Under the pieces are notes generated by a model. It saw only the letters and a list, made by a program, of their open reading frames with translations. It made no database searches and was not told where the DNA came from. Below, piece by piece: positions 46,337 to 55,802 of a stretch of 64,000 bases of DNA. The DNA comes from Pyrenochaeta sp. MPI-SDFR-AT-0127 (taxonomy: Eukaryota; Ascomycota; Dothideomycetes; Pleosporales; Cucurbitariaceae), in the NCBI GenBank assembly GCA_020747015.1, contig JAGTJM010000025.1:124001-188000 (forward strand). The letters are read 5' to 3'. Each line of letters opens with the position of its first letter. Position 1 is the stretch's first letter. A program made the translations under genes and the position numbers.

Positions 46337-47071
46337 ATGGCCCCCAAACCACCTCCGTCCGATCTACCTACCCAAGTCTTCCCTACCTCGGCCGACTTTG
46401 AAACATTTCTCAAGCGCGAGCATAACACTGCTCCTGGCGTATACCTTAAAATGGCTAAGAAGAACTCGGGTATCCCATCAATATCAGGCGCAGAAGCGGT
46501 TGAGATTGCACTATGCTACGGCTGGATCGACGGCCGTGCCAACGCCATTGATGAGAACTGGTGGACGGTTCGCTACACACCGCGACGGGCGAAGAGTATC
46601 TGGTCTCAGAAAAACGTGAACACTGTGGCACGACTTGTAGAGCAAGGCCGGATGCATCCCGCTGGTGTGGCCGCAGTAGACGCTGCAAAAGCAGATGGAC
46701 GGTGGGACCGTGCATATGCAGGGCCAGCCACGATAGAAATCCCGGATGATCTGAAGAGCGCACTGGCTGAGGAGCCTGCGGCTGATGCATTCTGGAAAAG
46801 CTTGAACAAGAGCGATAGATTTGCGACATTACATAGGCTCCAAACAGCGTCCGACACGGTCAGGCCGAAGAGGATGGCAGCATTCGTGCAGATGTTGGCT
46901 GCTGGTCAACAACCAGGTGCTCCCTCAGCTACCACAAAGACAAAGCCTAAGCCAAAGAGAAAAGCTGGAATCAAGAAAGCAACTGAAACGGCAGTCGGCA
47001 CAACAAGTGCTCTGCAAAGCGACGTGCCAAAGCCCCCTCGACGAGCAGGACTTCGACAGCGCAGATCATAG
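46337..47071 (+). CDS. YdeI/OmdA-family protein (PF13376-like)
   Basis: Single exon, 244 residues. The core (residues about 13-190) matches the YdeI or OmpD-associated family: FPTSADFETFLKREH, GVYLKMAKKNSG, EAVEIALCYGWIDGRANAID, WWTVRYTPRRAKSIWSQKN, and RLVEQGRMHPAG. The second half contributes FWKSLNKSDRFATLHRLQTA. The tail is very basic (KPKPKRKAGIKKATE, PPRRAGLRQRRS) and could be a nuclear signal. The family is named for bacterial genes linked to bacteriocin resistance; its fungal role is not known. The ATG at 46337 has an A at -3. The stop is only 19 bp from the stop of the facing hydrolase gene. Confidence 0.85.
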   Translation: MAPKPPPSDLPTQVFPTSADFETFLKREHNTAPGVYLKMAKKNSGIPSISGAEAVEIALCYGWIDGRANAIDENWWTVRYTPRRAKSIWSQKNVNTVARLVEQGRMHPAGVAAVDAAKADGRWDRAYAGPATIEIPDDLKSALAEEPAADAFWKSLNKSDRFATLHRLQTASDTVRPKRMAAFVQMLAAGQQPGAPSATTKTKPKPKRKAGIKKATETAVGTTSALQSDVPKPPRRAGLRQRRS

Positions 47072-47090
47072 ATTCTTAAAATCAACACGT

Positions 47091-47969
47091 TCAGAGTGCC
47101 CCGCTAGAAGATTTTACGGCATCTAAAAAGTCCAGAAGTCTTGCCTGACAGGTAGCAGCCTGTGTGACGTATATTTCATGTCCAACTCCATCAACAAACA
47201 TCAATTTGCTCCCTTGGATAGATTCAGCCAACCTCTTTTGATCCTCTGCTTTCACCGCAGCACTCTGAGTCGGCGCCAAAATCAATGTTGGAATCCTGAT
47301 CAAGTCTAGAAATGGTCGCGCATCAAGTTTCGATAGGAACTCAGCATACTGCGCCAAACCTTCACCATCGCTGATGGCGATTTGATCTAGATACCATGGA
47401 AGGTAGTTAGAATCCGAGATAGGAATTGTCCCCGGGATAGATGCAAGTGCTTCAGCCCAGCCTCGCGCGCCAAGCTCTCTGCACGCTGTAGGCCAGTCTT
47501 TCTTGTCAAAGGCGAATAGCTGCAATGCTGCGGGTGGTAGGTGTGTTGGTGTTGAGCAGACCGTCAGGCTAAGCAATCTTTCTGGATATTTCGCAGCCAG
47601 TATTTCACCCAGTATCCCTCCTGTTGATTCGCCTAAGAAATGCACCTTTTCAATACCAAGCTCATCGAGCATTTCGACAATCTCAACGAGTATATTGTCC
47701 ATAGCGTAGTTGTATTTCGGCCTCTCCTCTACGCCTGGAAAACTCGAATGCCCATGACCACGCAAATCTCTACGAATTACTTGAAACTTCCGCGACAAGA
47801 CAGGGATCCAATGATACCAGAAAGCAGAATGTCGACCGAATCCATGCTGTATTAAGATAGTCTCTTGAGGTTTCCAGGGATCGGTAAAATTGTCAAGAAT
47901 GTAGTGCGTTCGTTGTCCGCTTGGGTGGACAATAAAGGTTCGACCCTTGGAGTCGCGCTCTAACGGCAT
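47091..47969 (-). CDS. Alpha/beta hydrolase, enol-lactonase-like
   Basis: Single minus-strand exon, 292 residues. The fold is that of alpha/beta hydrolase 1: ILIQHGFGRHSAFWYHWIPV (oxyanion HG), RDLRGHGHSS, the nucleophile elbow FLGESTGG (Ser), a lid region, IRIPTLILAP at the acid strand, and FVDGVGHEIYV supplying the catalytic His. The overall layout is close to 3-oxoadipate enol-lactonases and related C-C or ester hydrolases; the exact substrate cannot be fixed. No signal peptide, so it is cytosolic. The ATG at 47969 is the first in frame. It shares a 364-bp divergent promoter with the P450 gene. Confidence 0.85.
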   Translation of the reverse strand: MPLERDSKGRTFIVHPSGQRTHYILDNFTDPWKPQETILIQHGFGRHSAFWYHWIPVLSRKFQVIRRDLRGHGHSSFPGVEERPKYNYAMDNILVEIVEMLDELGIEKVHFLGESTGGILGEILAAKYPERLLSLTVCSTPTHLPPAALQLFAFDKKDWPTACRELGARGWAEALASIPGTIPISDSNYLPWYLDQIAISDGEGLAQYAEFLSKLDARPFLDLIRIPTLILAPTQSAAVKAEDQKRLAESIQGSKLMFVDGVGHEIYVTQAATCQARLLDFLDAVKSSSGAL

Positions 47970-48333
47970 ATTTTGAATATTACTTCTGTGACAAAGACTC
48001 ACACTCAAACTGTCAATAAGTCATACTATTTTCTTAAAAACAAGCGCTCTCTGCTTGTTTCGTTGCCAACGTAAATGAGGTTCGTGTACGTACTGGGGTG
48101 GAGCACCGGCGTGTGGGGCACATTCATCCTATGCGGGGAAAACATGGGGCTTGAATGCCCCAGCGTGTTGCGATGACCGGGCCAACAAATCCCCAATCAG
48201 ACTTGGGGAAATTGCATTATTTTGGTAAAACTATTTCGCACCTCTGTTTGGCTCAAGCTGGTCGAAGATTTCATCTCAAGCATAAGTGTGAGCCTCCACG
48301 TCGAGTGGCGTACGAATTGTGAACAACTTCGAT
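47970..48333. promoter_or_regulatory. Divergent promoter between hydrolase and P450 genes
   Basis: 364 bp. It contains TGCGGGGAAA (48132-48141), a GCGGGG CreA-type core; the same ten bases recur in reverse orientation at 51289-51298. Other G4 runs (near 48106, 48145 and 48205) also occur. Confidence 0.4.
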
Positions 48334-50087
48334 ATGGCCATCTTCAATATCTTCCAAAGTATAAGTTCAACATCTTTATTGCTAAGGACTGGTTTCATTA
48401 TCTCGACGCCGATACTTATATTTCTTACGGCTTACTTCTTTGTCGTTCCCAATGTTCTCAAAGTATGTACACAGTTAGACTCGTCTGCTGACTCTCGCGA
48501 ATAAACCCACAATGCAACCTACTAAAATATCATACAGGACTCGCGCCGTCGTCACCTTCCACCGGGGCCAAAAGGTCTTCCTTTTGTAGGCAACTTGTTC
48601 GATTTTGCAGATACCGAGACACAGCGCAGCAAGGTCATTGCATGGCACAAGCAACATGGTGATATCTTCTACACCAAGATCGGAGGCACAGACTATGTTT
48701 GGCTGTCTTCGCCAAAGGCTGTGAGAGACTTAATGGACAAGAAATCCAGTATATATTCATCTCGCGCGCCATCCCCGCTCGCCCAAGATGTTGCATCTGC
48801 TGGTCGACGCCAACTTTTCATGCCCTACGGCCCTCGCTGGCGGAGTATTCGGAAACATAGCCACGATTTATTGAATCTAAAGACAAGTGTGAAGTACCAG
48901 CCAGTTCAGGATTTCGAAAGCAAAGTGCTCTTAAAAGAGTTGCTGGATACGCCCGAAGAATTTATGGGTGTGATGCGGCGGTATTCAGCTAGTGTGATTA
49001 TGCTGGTCACATATGGATATAGAATTCCAAGCTGGGACGATCCATTGATTCAGCGCATATACGGTGTTTTGGAAAGATTCACAGAGATGACGGCACCCGG
49101 CGCATATGCGATTGAGACCTTTCCAGCGCTCTCTTCTCTGCCACAATGGCTGCTAGGCAATTGGCGGACATATGGACAGAATATCTTTGAAAAGGATAGC
49201 CAAGTTTACCTCGACCTTTGGAACCGGCTCAAGCGCGAGACCGACGCTGGGACAGCACGGAACTGCTTCACTAAGACTTTTTATCTCAATGATCCCGCGA
49301 AAAATGGCATCGACGATCTCGCAGCCGCATATACCTGCGGCGGTCTTATCGAGGCTGGCTCAGAGACGACTGGTACAACGCTCAACAACTTTGTACTATG
49401 CATGGTATTATTTCCTGAGGCGCAGAGAAAGGCGCAAGAGGAGTTGGACAGGGTTGTCGGACGAGACAGATTGCCAACGTGGGAAGACGAGGAGAATCTA
49501 CCATATGTCAGAAGTGTGATCAAAGAGATCTTGAGATGGAGACCTCTAAACAAGTTCGGCATGGCGCATGCAACGAGCGAGGATGACTGGTATGAAGGCT
49601 ATTTCATCCCCAAAGGAACAGTAGCCGTTTTGAATTGGTGGTGAGTATCAACTGTCACTGCATTTTTGAGCCACGCTGACTTTTGTTTAGGGCAATTCAC
49701 CATGACCCCAATTTCAAGTCGAATCCCGAGACTTTCGACCCTTCGCGGTTTTTGAACCATCCTGCTTCCGCAGCACAGTACATGAACATCGCCGACCCAA
49801 TGGAACGTGATCACTTCGCCTACGGCGCCGGCCGACGTGCGTGTCCTGGTGTACATGTGGCTGAGCGTTCACTTTTCATTAATGTTTCTCGCGTGCTCTG
49901 GGGTTTCAGTCTCAAGAAAAAGATCGGAGAGGACGGAAAGGAGGTTGAGGTGACGTCAAGGATGATGCCAGGCTTTTTCAGCATACCCGAGCCATTTGAG
50001 TGTGACATTGCACCCAGGAGCGAGAGGCATGCTGCAATCATGAGGGAAGAGTGTGACAAAGCAGAGAAAGCAGGACTGGACTATTGA
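48334..50087 (+). CDS. Cytochrome P450 monooxygenase
   Basis: Three exons, 48334-48462, 48538-49640 and 49691-50087, encode 542 residues; introns are 75 and 50 nt. An N-terminal membrane anchor (about 19-40: GFIISTPILIFLTAYFFVV) leads to the proline hinge LPPGPKGLPFVGN. Then come the I-helix AGSETTGTTL (oxygen-binding Thr), the K-helix KEILRWRP (ExxR) and the heme loop FAYGAGRRACPG with the Cys ligand. All catalytic marks are intact. It resembles the large fungal group that includes O-methylsterigmatocystin oxidoreductase-like and related P450s, but the CYP family cannot be set by eye. It acts at the ER with a P450 reductase. Its stop is 59 bp from that of the facing dehydrogenase gene. Confidence 0.93.
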
Positions 50088-50146
50088 GATTGGTTAGATG
50101 TCAAGTAATCATTTATTGGAGTCTGTGATTAGGATAGAGTATCATC

Positions 50147-51057
50147 TCAGTAACCTTCCCTCTTTGGTGGCTCTTGATAGCCCACATCCCAAATCTCATT
50201 GCTCCTAGTTCCCATCCACTTTTGACTCTCATTTGCCCAATCATGCTGTTCTCTGAAGTAAATATTCTCCTGCGACAACTCGACAACCTTGCCGGACAAG
50301 GTATCGTCAGCCAAAAAGGCATCAATAGCCTTAGTGACAGTCGATAGCGGAGTAATATGCTCCTTGGGCCAGAGCTTCAACACCTCTGGAGGACAGAGAT
50401 TGGTTGGAATGAAGGCTGGACAGATGGCATTTACTGTGATACCTTCTTTTACAAATACTGGACCGGCGGCGCGGCAGAGACCGACAACGCCGTATTTGGA
50501 AGCTGTATATTGGGGACATTGCACCATATGGCTACGCCACAAATCAGCGCACCGATCTCATAAATCAGATGGATGTACACTTACTAGAGACCCGCTGCAC
50601 TGCTTGTAGCAACAAAATACCCTTTCCCACCACCGGCCGCTTTGCTCCGTCTCACATAATACTTGAACAACCACAGCCCCTGAATCGTAGCCTCAAGATT
50701 TACATCGAACACCTTTGTATTCAATGGCTTCAGGAGGCCTTCGTCGTCTAGCTCTTCCTTGTCTTCAGGTTCGTTCAGCATCTGGCGATCGTCAATGCCG
50801 GCATTGGCGTGGAAGAAGTCCAGTCTGTTGCCGCCCCATTCATACGCCTTCTTGAAGAGCTGGGCTTGCGAATGGTATGATGAAACATCTGTCTGGATAC
50901 AGATGGCGTCTGCTCCTAAGGCTTTAGCAACCGCGTCACCGGTGGTCGCATTCAGATCCGCAATGACGACCTTGTATCCTTTACCATATAAGTGCTTCGC
51001 AACTGCCTCCCCAATGCCCGACCCTGCTCCTGTGACAATCGCTACAGGTTTAGACAT
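50147..51057 (-). CDS. Short-chain dehydrogenase/reductase (15-hydroxyprostaglandin-dehydrogenase-like)
   Basis: Two minus-strand exons, 51057-50585 and 50531-50147, encode 285 residues; the 53-nt intron splits the Tyr codon of AAGLYHM. The classical SDR marks are present: cofactor loop TGAGSGIGEAVAKHL, Asp in VIADLNA (favouring NAD+ over NADP+), HANAGI (NNAG motif variant), the Ser of TSSAAG, and catalytic YTASK. An insert of acidic residues (NEPEDKEELDDEG) lies after the HANAG block. The enzyme oxidises or reduces a secondary alcohol/ketone. It shares a 543-bp divergent promoter with the decarboxylase-like gene. Confidence 0.9.
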
Positions 51058-51600
51058 GACGTTATACTCTCTCAATGCCAATGCATAAATTCGAGAAAAT
51101 GACAATGAAGCTTTAAGGAAGTTGGATACAAGCAGAACCCCCACTCACATTCGAGGCACGGCTGTTTACAAGCACCGAACCGAGGGGAGACATCGGCAAA
51201 ACATCACGGGGAACGTTCTTGTCCTCTTCCTGGAACCTGGGGTACAATCTGGCCCCACATCAGGACGGGAGTTGCTCCAAAGCTACCCTTTCCCCGCACT
51301 AAGCTGTATCAAGAATGCGGGGGTGAATACTCAAATCGATCGAGATAGAAACCGGCTAGTGCACCTTGATTTACTAGTCTGACACAAAAAGATCAAAGAG
51401 TCCGTAGATTGATGCCTGTATGCTAGACCCCTACGTCGAGCGTTGCTGAAATAGAACGGCCTTCTAGCCGTTGCCGAGGTGTGTTGCGCCCGGAACATCG
51501 GAACCCATCGGAATGAGGATGTGCTTTCCTTTGCAAACTTCACTTTCGTCCATCACTGCAAACATATATACTACTATTTGATGAATTCTGATTAAGCATC
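51058..51600. promoter_or_regulatory. Divergent promoter between SDR and CMD-like genes
   Basis: 543 bp. TTTCCCCGCA (51289-51298) is the exact reverse complement of the box in the P450/hydrolase promoter. TGCGGGGG occurs again near 51316. Confidence 0.4.
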
Positions 51601-52105
51601 ATGGCCAACAAGAAAGTCAATGAGGCACATCAGACCCTGTTTGATGAGGGTATAGCCGTCCGGCGTTCCGTTGCGGGCGACTCTTACGTAGATGCGTCCC
51701 TTGCTCGCCACTCCACTCCCTTCTCCAAGCCTCTCCAAGAGCTTGTGACCGAAGTGGGATGGGGCTGGATATGGACTCGACCGGGTTTAGACCGGAAGCA
51801 GCGTACGTATAATGCATTAGCTCTAAATTTATTTCTAATTCGAGGCCCTGGACTAACGATGGCATTGCCATTTAGGAAGCTTGCTGAACCTTGGCATGCT
51901 ATGTGCTCTGAATAGGAGTACAGAGCTTGGTGTACATGTCAGAGGCGCTTTAAGGAATGGATTGAGTGAAGTCGAGATTCGGGAGGCTCTGTTGCAGGTC
52001 GGTGCATATGTCGGGTTACCCGCAGCTATAGAGGGTTTCAGGGTCGCGGAAACAGCTATTGAGAACTGGAAGAAAGAGGAGGGGCAGATCAAGGCGAAAC
52101 TATGA
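51601..52105 (+). CDS. Carboxymuconolactone-decarboxylase-like protein (CMD family)
   Basis: Two exons, 51601-51802 and 51876-52105, encode 143 residues; the intron is 73 nt. The length and helices fit a single CMD domain: FSKPLQELVTEVGWGWIW, RSLLNLGMLCALNR, then ELGVHVRGALRNGLSEVEIR with the conserved His, and EALLQVGAYVGLPAAIEGFR. True gamma-carboxymuconolactone decarboxylases act in the beta-ketoadipate pathway; many fungal relatives catalyse other steps in secondary metabolism. The CxxC redox motif of AhpD-type members is absent, so peroxidase function is unlikely. The stop is 54 bp from the stop of the facing esterase gene. Confidence 0.87.
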
Positions 52106-52159
52106 TTGAAGATACTAAAGTTTACGTATGATGGATGGAGTGGCATGATTATGGCGCTC

Positions 52160-53852
52160 TCATTTCCCAGCCATGAAGAGATCCCACGCTATACTCAACT
52201 GGTTCAGATCCACGACTCCCTCCTCGCTCAACCTAAATAATGTATCTCGTCTTCCGTTCCCCCATCCAAATTTCTCCACGGAACCTACTCCAACGCCACT
52301 GCTCGACCCATACAATCTTGTCTCCCCCACCTCTTTTGTCAATTCTTGCCATGGTGGCCGTCCATTAGCAAAGCTGATGAAGTCCTTCGCCAACCTCTTT
52401 CCCACATCTTGGGACTCAGGCGAAAGATGTTCTTTGAAATTCTGGAACAAGTACGCAGCATCTAGCATATGCGTAGCGAATCCTTTGAATGCTCCGTCCC
52501 ATGGATTTGGTTCGTTAAAATTGTAGTAGTATGTCTTGCCAGGAAAGCTGCGTGCATAGGAGACAGCGGGAATATAATAGGCGATGTCTGTGGCGAGGCT
52601 GATGATTGACAACATCGCCTCGTCATCTGACTTCAAGGCATCGATACTATACGCCCCTAGGATAGCATCAGTGGCGGCCGCCGAGAGATTGCTGGAGAAC
52701 GATCTCTCCAGAGCAGTGGCGATGCCAGCTCTGCGCTCCGCAAGAGCCGAGAACAGGAAGACGTTGCCATCATGTTGGCAGTCGCCAATCATGAGCTCCT
52801 CGCACCATGCTCCTGTTTTCGAGCCAATACCAGATATATTGATGAAGTTTGTCGCCTCAGATACCAAATCACCATCAAGATACGGCACTAACGGGACCGT
52901 CATTGGTGTACTCGCAACAAGTTCATCCGGGCTGATGGTAATCAAGCGCTGTGTACGCTCCTCAAGTGACGCATTCTCTAGCGCCAGCTCCTTCATTATG
53001 CTGACATATGCCATCTCAGTGACTGGAGGAGGGAGAGGTTTGAGCATAATTGGAGTGCCAGACATGGATATTGCACGCTTGAACAATGATTCTTCGGAGA
53101 AAAGCTGGGAAAGCACCGATACTTGACAATCATTAGTCGATGCTACAAGCTTCCAAACATATTCATGAACCGTACCTGCACCAGCGCTTTCACCAAAAGC
53201 AGTGACGTTTCCAGCATCGCCACCGAAGCCGGCGATGTTTGCCTGAATCCACTGAAATGCGCATTTCTGGTCTCTCAGACTGTTGTTTCCAGGATATCCT
53301 GCGCTTCTCAACTCTTCGCTTGTCAAGTTTCCTAGCACACTGAGGCGATAGTTGATATTCACAACGATGACTGGCATCTCAAGACTCGCGGAGAGCTTTA
53401 CCAGGCGCGAGGGATCGTACTGCGGCCAGTAATTGGAGCCCATTAGGAAACCTCCACCGTGAATGAACACCATCACTGGGAGCGGCTCGCTCGTTTTCTC
53501 ATCCGGTATAGTGATGTTCAGATTGAGACAGTCAGTTCCGGACATGTTTGGAGGGTGTTTAGGGACGCCAATGGAGCATTGAATGAGCATGTCCTGCTCA
53601 AGTGCACAACCATCCATTGCTGGAGCTCTTGGTCTGTTGTGGACTTGGTGAGTATGAGCGGGAGAAGGGTGGGAGGAGTTCTTACCCAAACTTCGTGGCG
53701 TCGATGGTTTCGTCGCCGTAGTGTGTGACTATTTCGGGCACGGAGAGCTGGTTTTCCAAATTGGCATACTTGATACCTCGATACTGGGTGACGCCATCAC
53801 TCTTGTCGCCAGTGAAAGTACCAAAGCTGGTCTGGAGGGTGGTGGAAGTCAT
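52160..53852 (-). CDS. Cytosolic type-B carboxylesterase
   Basis: Three minus-strand exons, 53852-53686, 53633-53176 and 53121-52160, encode 528 residues; introns are 52 and 54 nt. No signal peptide is present, unlike the esterase at 25951-27703. Motifs in order are TQYRGIKYANLEN, DCLNLNITIPD, MVFIHGGGFLMGSNYW, the nucleophile elbow FGESAGA (Ser), ISMSG, and GFATHMLDAAYLF near the catalytic His. The 54-nt intron falls directly after GESAGA and is free of stops, so retention would insert 18 residues beside the active serine. Cytosolic type-B esterases are frequent in fungal secondary-metabolite and detoxification clusters. This is the last gene of the alternating block. Confidence 0.87.
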
Positions 53853-54643
53853 AGTGGATGAATCGTGAAAATGCTATCGATCTAGGAGGAGTACGGAAGA
53901 GATAATATGCTTATTGTTTGAAGCATAGACAGGTTTCATTCACCCATACTTATACTAGACGATCGTGCAGTCCACCAAGGTGCTGCCCATTGCTGGGATC
54001 TTGACATGAAGCTCGCGTAGGACTTCCTTCGTATTGTTCACAAGTTGGTAGATAAAGGCTGTGCTGCATATCGAACCAATCTCGTGTCTGAATCTGTGCT
54101 ATAGCGCTGTTCGTAGTGAGCGAAATTTGCTGCAAAGGATTGAGCGTAGTATAGAAGCGGGTACCTGCAGGATCTAGTGCAGTCAGGCGGACGCGCTTAT
54201 CAAAAGGAGCTTGGAGTGTTCATGTGACTTCGGCCGAGTCTGACCTTTGGCACATACAATGAAGACATTGTTTGCTAAGCGTCACGTGGAAGTTGTGATA
54301 AGGGTGAGGCGCAGTACTGTTGACCTGGTGATGATTGCTTGATTGCAGAAAAGCAGTCTGAAGTGTGACTAACAGTGTATTGCTAGTTTGCCCGACGACG
54401 CCCTTCAGGTTCCCAAGTTCTCCTGTACATACAAGGCGCTCACCTATGATGCTTATCGCCTTTCGCGATTCGTTCTCTTTCTACACTCCGCTTGGCACTC
54501 CTCACATGCTGCATACTGCTCTCGTTGTCATTCATCTGGTCCATTTTTAAGCATCAGTCAAGACACAACATTACTACTTTGCGTATCTGTCTGCATCGCC
54601 TCTGCTTGTTGGTGTGTTGTGTTGAGACTCTCGCGCCCTTCTA
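53853..54643. other. Intergenic: esterase promoter and PCMT 3' flank
   Basis: 791 bp at the right border of the metabolic block. CACGTGG occurs near 54283. A plus-strand open frame from 54388 runs into the antisense of the next gene and was rejected as coding. Confidence 0.4.
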
Positions 54644-55398
54644 TCAATTCGGTGCATCTGTCAGCGGGACATATTGTACTCCAAACAGCTTCTTGCGCTC
54701 GACACTCCCATCTGCTTTCTTATCAATCACATAGATGTGTTGCAGATGTCCTTCTGCCACAGGAACAAACAGCCGCCCCGGTGCCTTTAGCTGCTCGGTC
54801 AATTCCTTATGATGCTCGGCTGCGGCCGCGCCAACGTGGATGGCATCGTATGGTGCACCCTCTTCCCATCCTTTGCGCCCATCACCCAACACAAACTTCA
54901 CTTGGCCCGACTCCAGCATTCTTCTTCCTTGATCACCTTTCGCCATATTTGTGTTTGCCAAGTCAACTAGTGGTTGGATGTGGTCGATTCCTACAACGGT
55001 GCCGTTTGGGCTGACGAGGTTGGCCAGTACAGCTGTCAGATAGCCAGACCCAGATCCAATATCTAGAACTTTCGAACCGGGTTGTAAGTATGTCAGGAGT
55101 GACTCGCAGGCTGAGGTGTGCATGTGTGGCGCCGAGATGGTGGCGCGATGGCCGATGGGTTGGGGGGAGTCGTCGTATGCGGAGGACGGAGCATAGTGGG
55201 CGCGATCGACCTAGACATGTCTACATCAGTGTACAGATTCTCAGGAAGCCTTTTGCCCAGTGGAAGTTGGAATGAAGAGCCAGTGAGGGAGAGTACTTTC
55301 AGCATGGCCTCCTTGACGCGCTCCGATTTGATGAGACCATTGCGTGCGAGATTTCCGATCAAAGTATCATTGCTCGAGCCAGAGCTACGCCAGGCCAT
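54644..55398 (-). CDS. Protein-L-isoaspartate O-methyltransferase
   Basis: Two minus-strand exons, 55398-55297 and 55210-54644, encode 222 residues; the intron is 86 nt, phase 0. The N-terminal block MAWRSSGSSNDTLIGNLARN and the spliced VDRAHYAPSSAYDDSPQPIG are diagnostic for PCMT. They are followed by ATISAPHMHTSACESLL, SAM motif I VLDIGSGSGYLTAVLA, DAIHVGAAA, and LKAPGRLFVPV. The enzyme uses S-adenosylmethionine to repair isoaspartyl residues in aged proteins, in the cytosol. Length equals the usual 220-230. The frame is open upstream without another ATG, so the start is firm. Confidence 0.93.
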
Positions 55399-55802
55399 GG
55401 TGAAGCTTCTAGACGGCGTAGACTCGACAACTCTACGAGCTCCGCGAGTGCAGCGGATGAGCTTTGTTAGGGGCACCAGCGTGAAGAGTGACACAAGCAC
55501 GGTGGTGAATGAAGCTTTATATTATAAAAGATAGGATATCTAGGTGGATAGGAAGCTTCAAACAAGCTCTATATTTGAGTTTAAATATACAGCATATATC
55601 GTGACAGAGGGTGTGGCAAGCTGATCTGCCTGAGAAGAGGGGAATGGGGGGGTTGACGAGGGGTGGACTGACTGCGCGCTCCGTCATGGAATTCGAGCAA
55701 TGCTCTTATCGATAACGATTCAATGCACGGCCCCACTTTTTGGACAAAAAGTTCGCGACCCAGCCGAAGCTTCTCGTGCGAACGAAGCAAGAAATATCAA
55801 CC
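55399..55802. promoter_or_regulatory. Divergent promoter between PCMT and UTP22 genes
   Basis: 404 bp shared by two housekeeping genes. An AT-rich stretch lies at 55510-55610. No specific element was identified. Confidence 0.4.

Noticed and set aside
40600..53852. Classical secondary-metabolite biosynthetic cluster
   Set aside because: No PKS, NRPS, terpene synthase, DMATS or pathway transcription factor is visible in the window.
54388..55014. 208-codon plus-strand frame
   Set aside because: Antisense shadow of the isoaspartate methyltransferase exon plus intergenic DNA.
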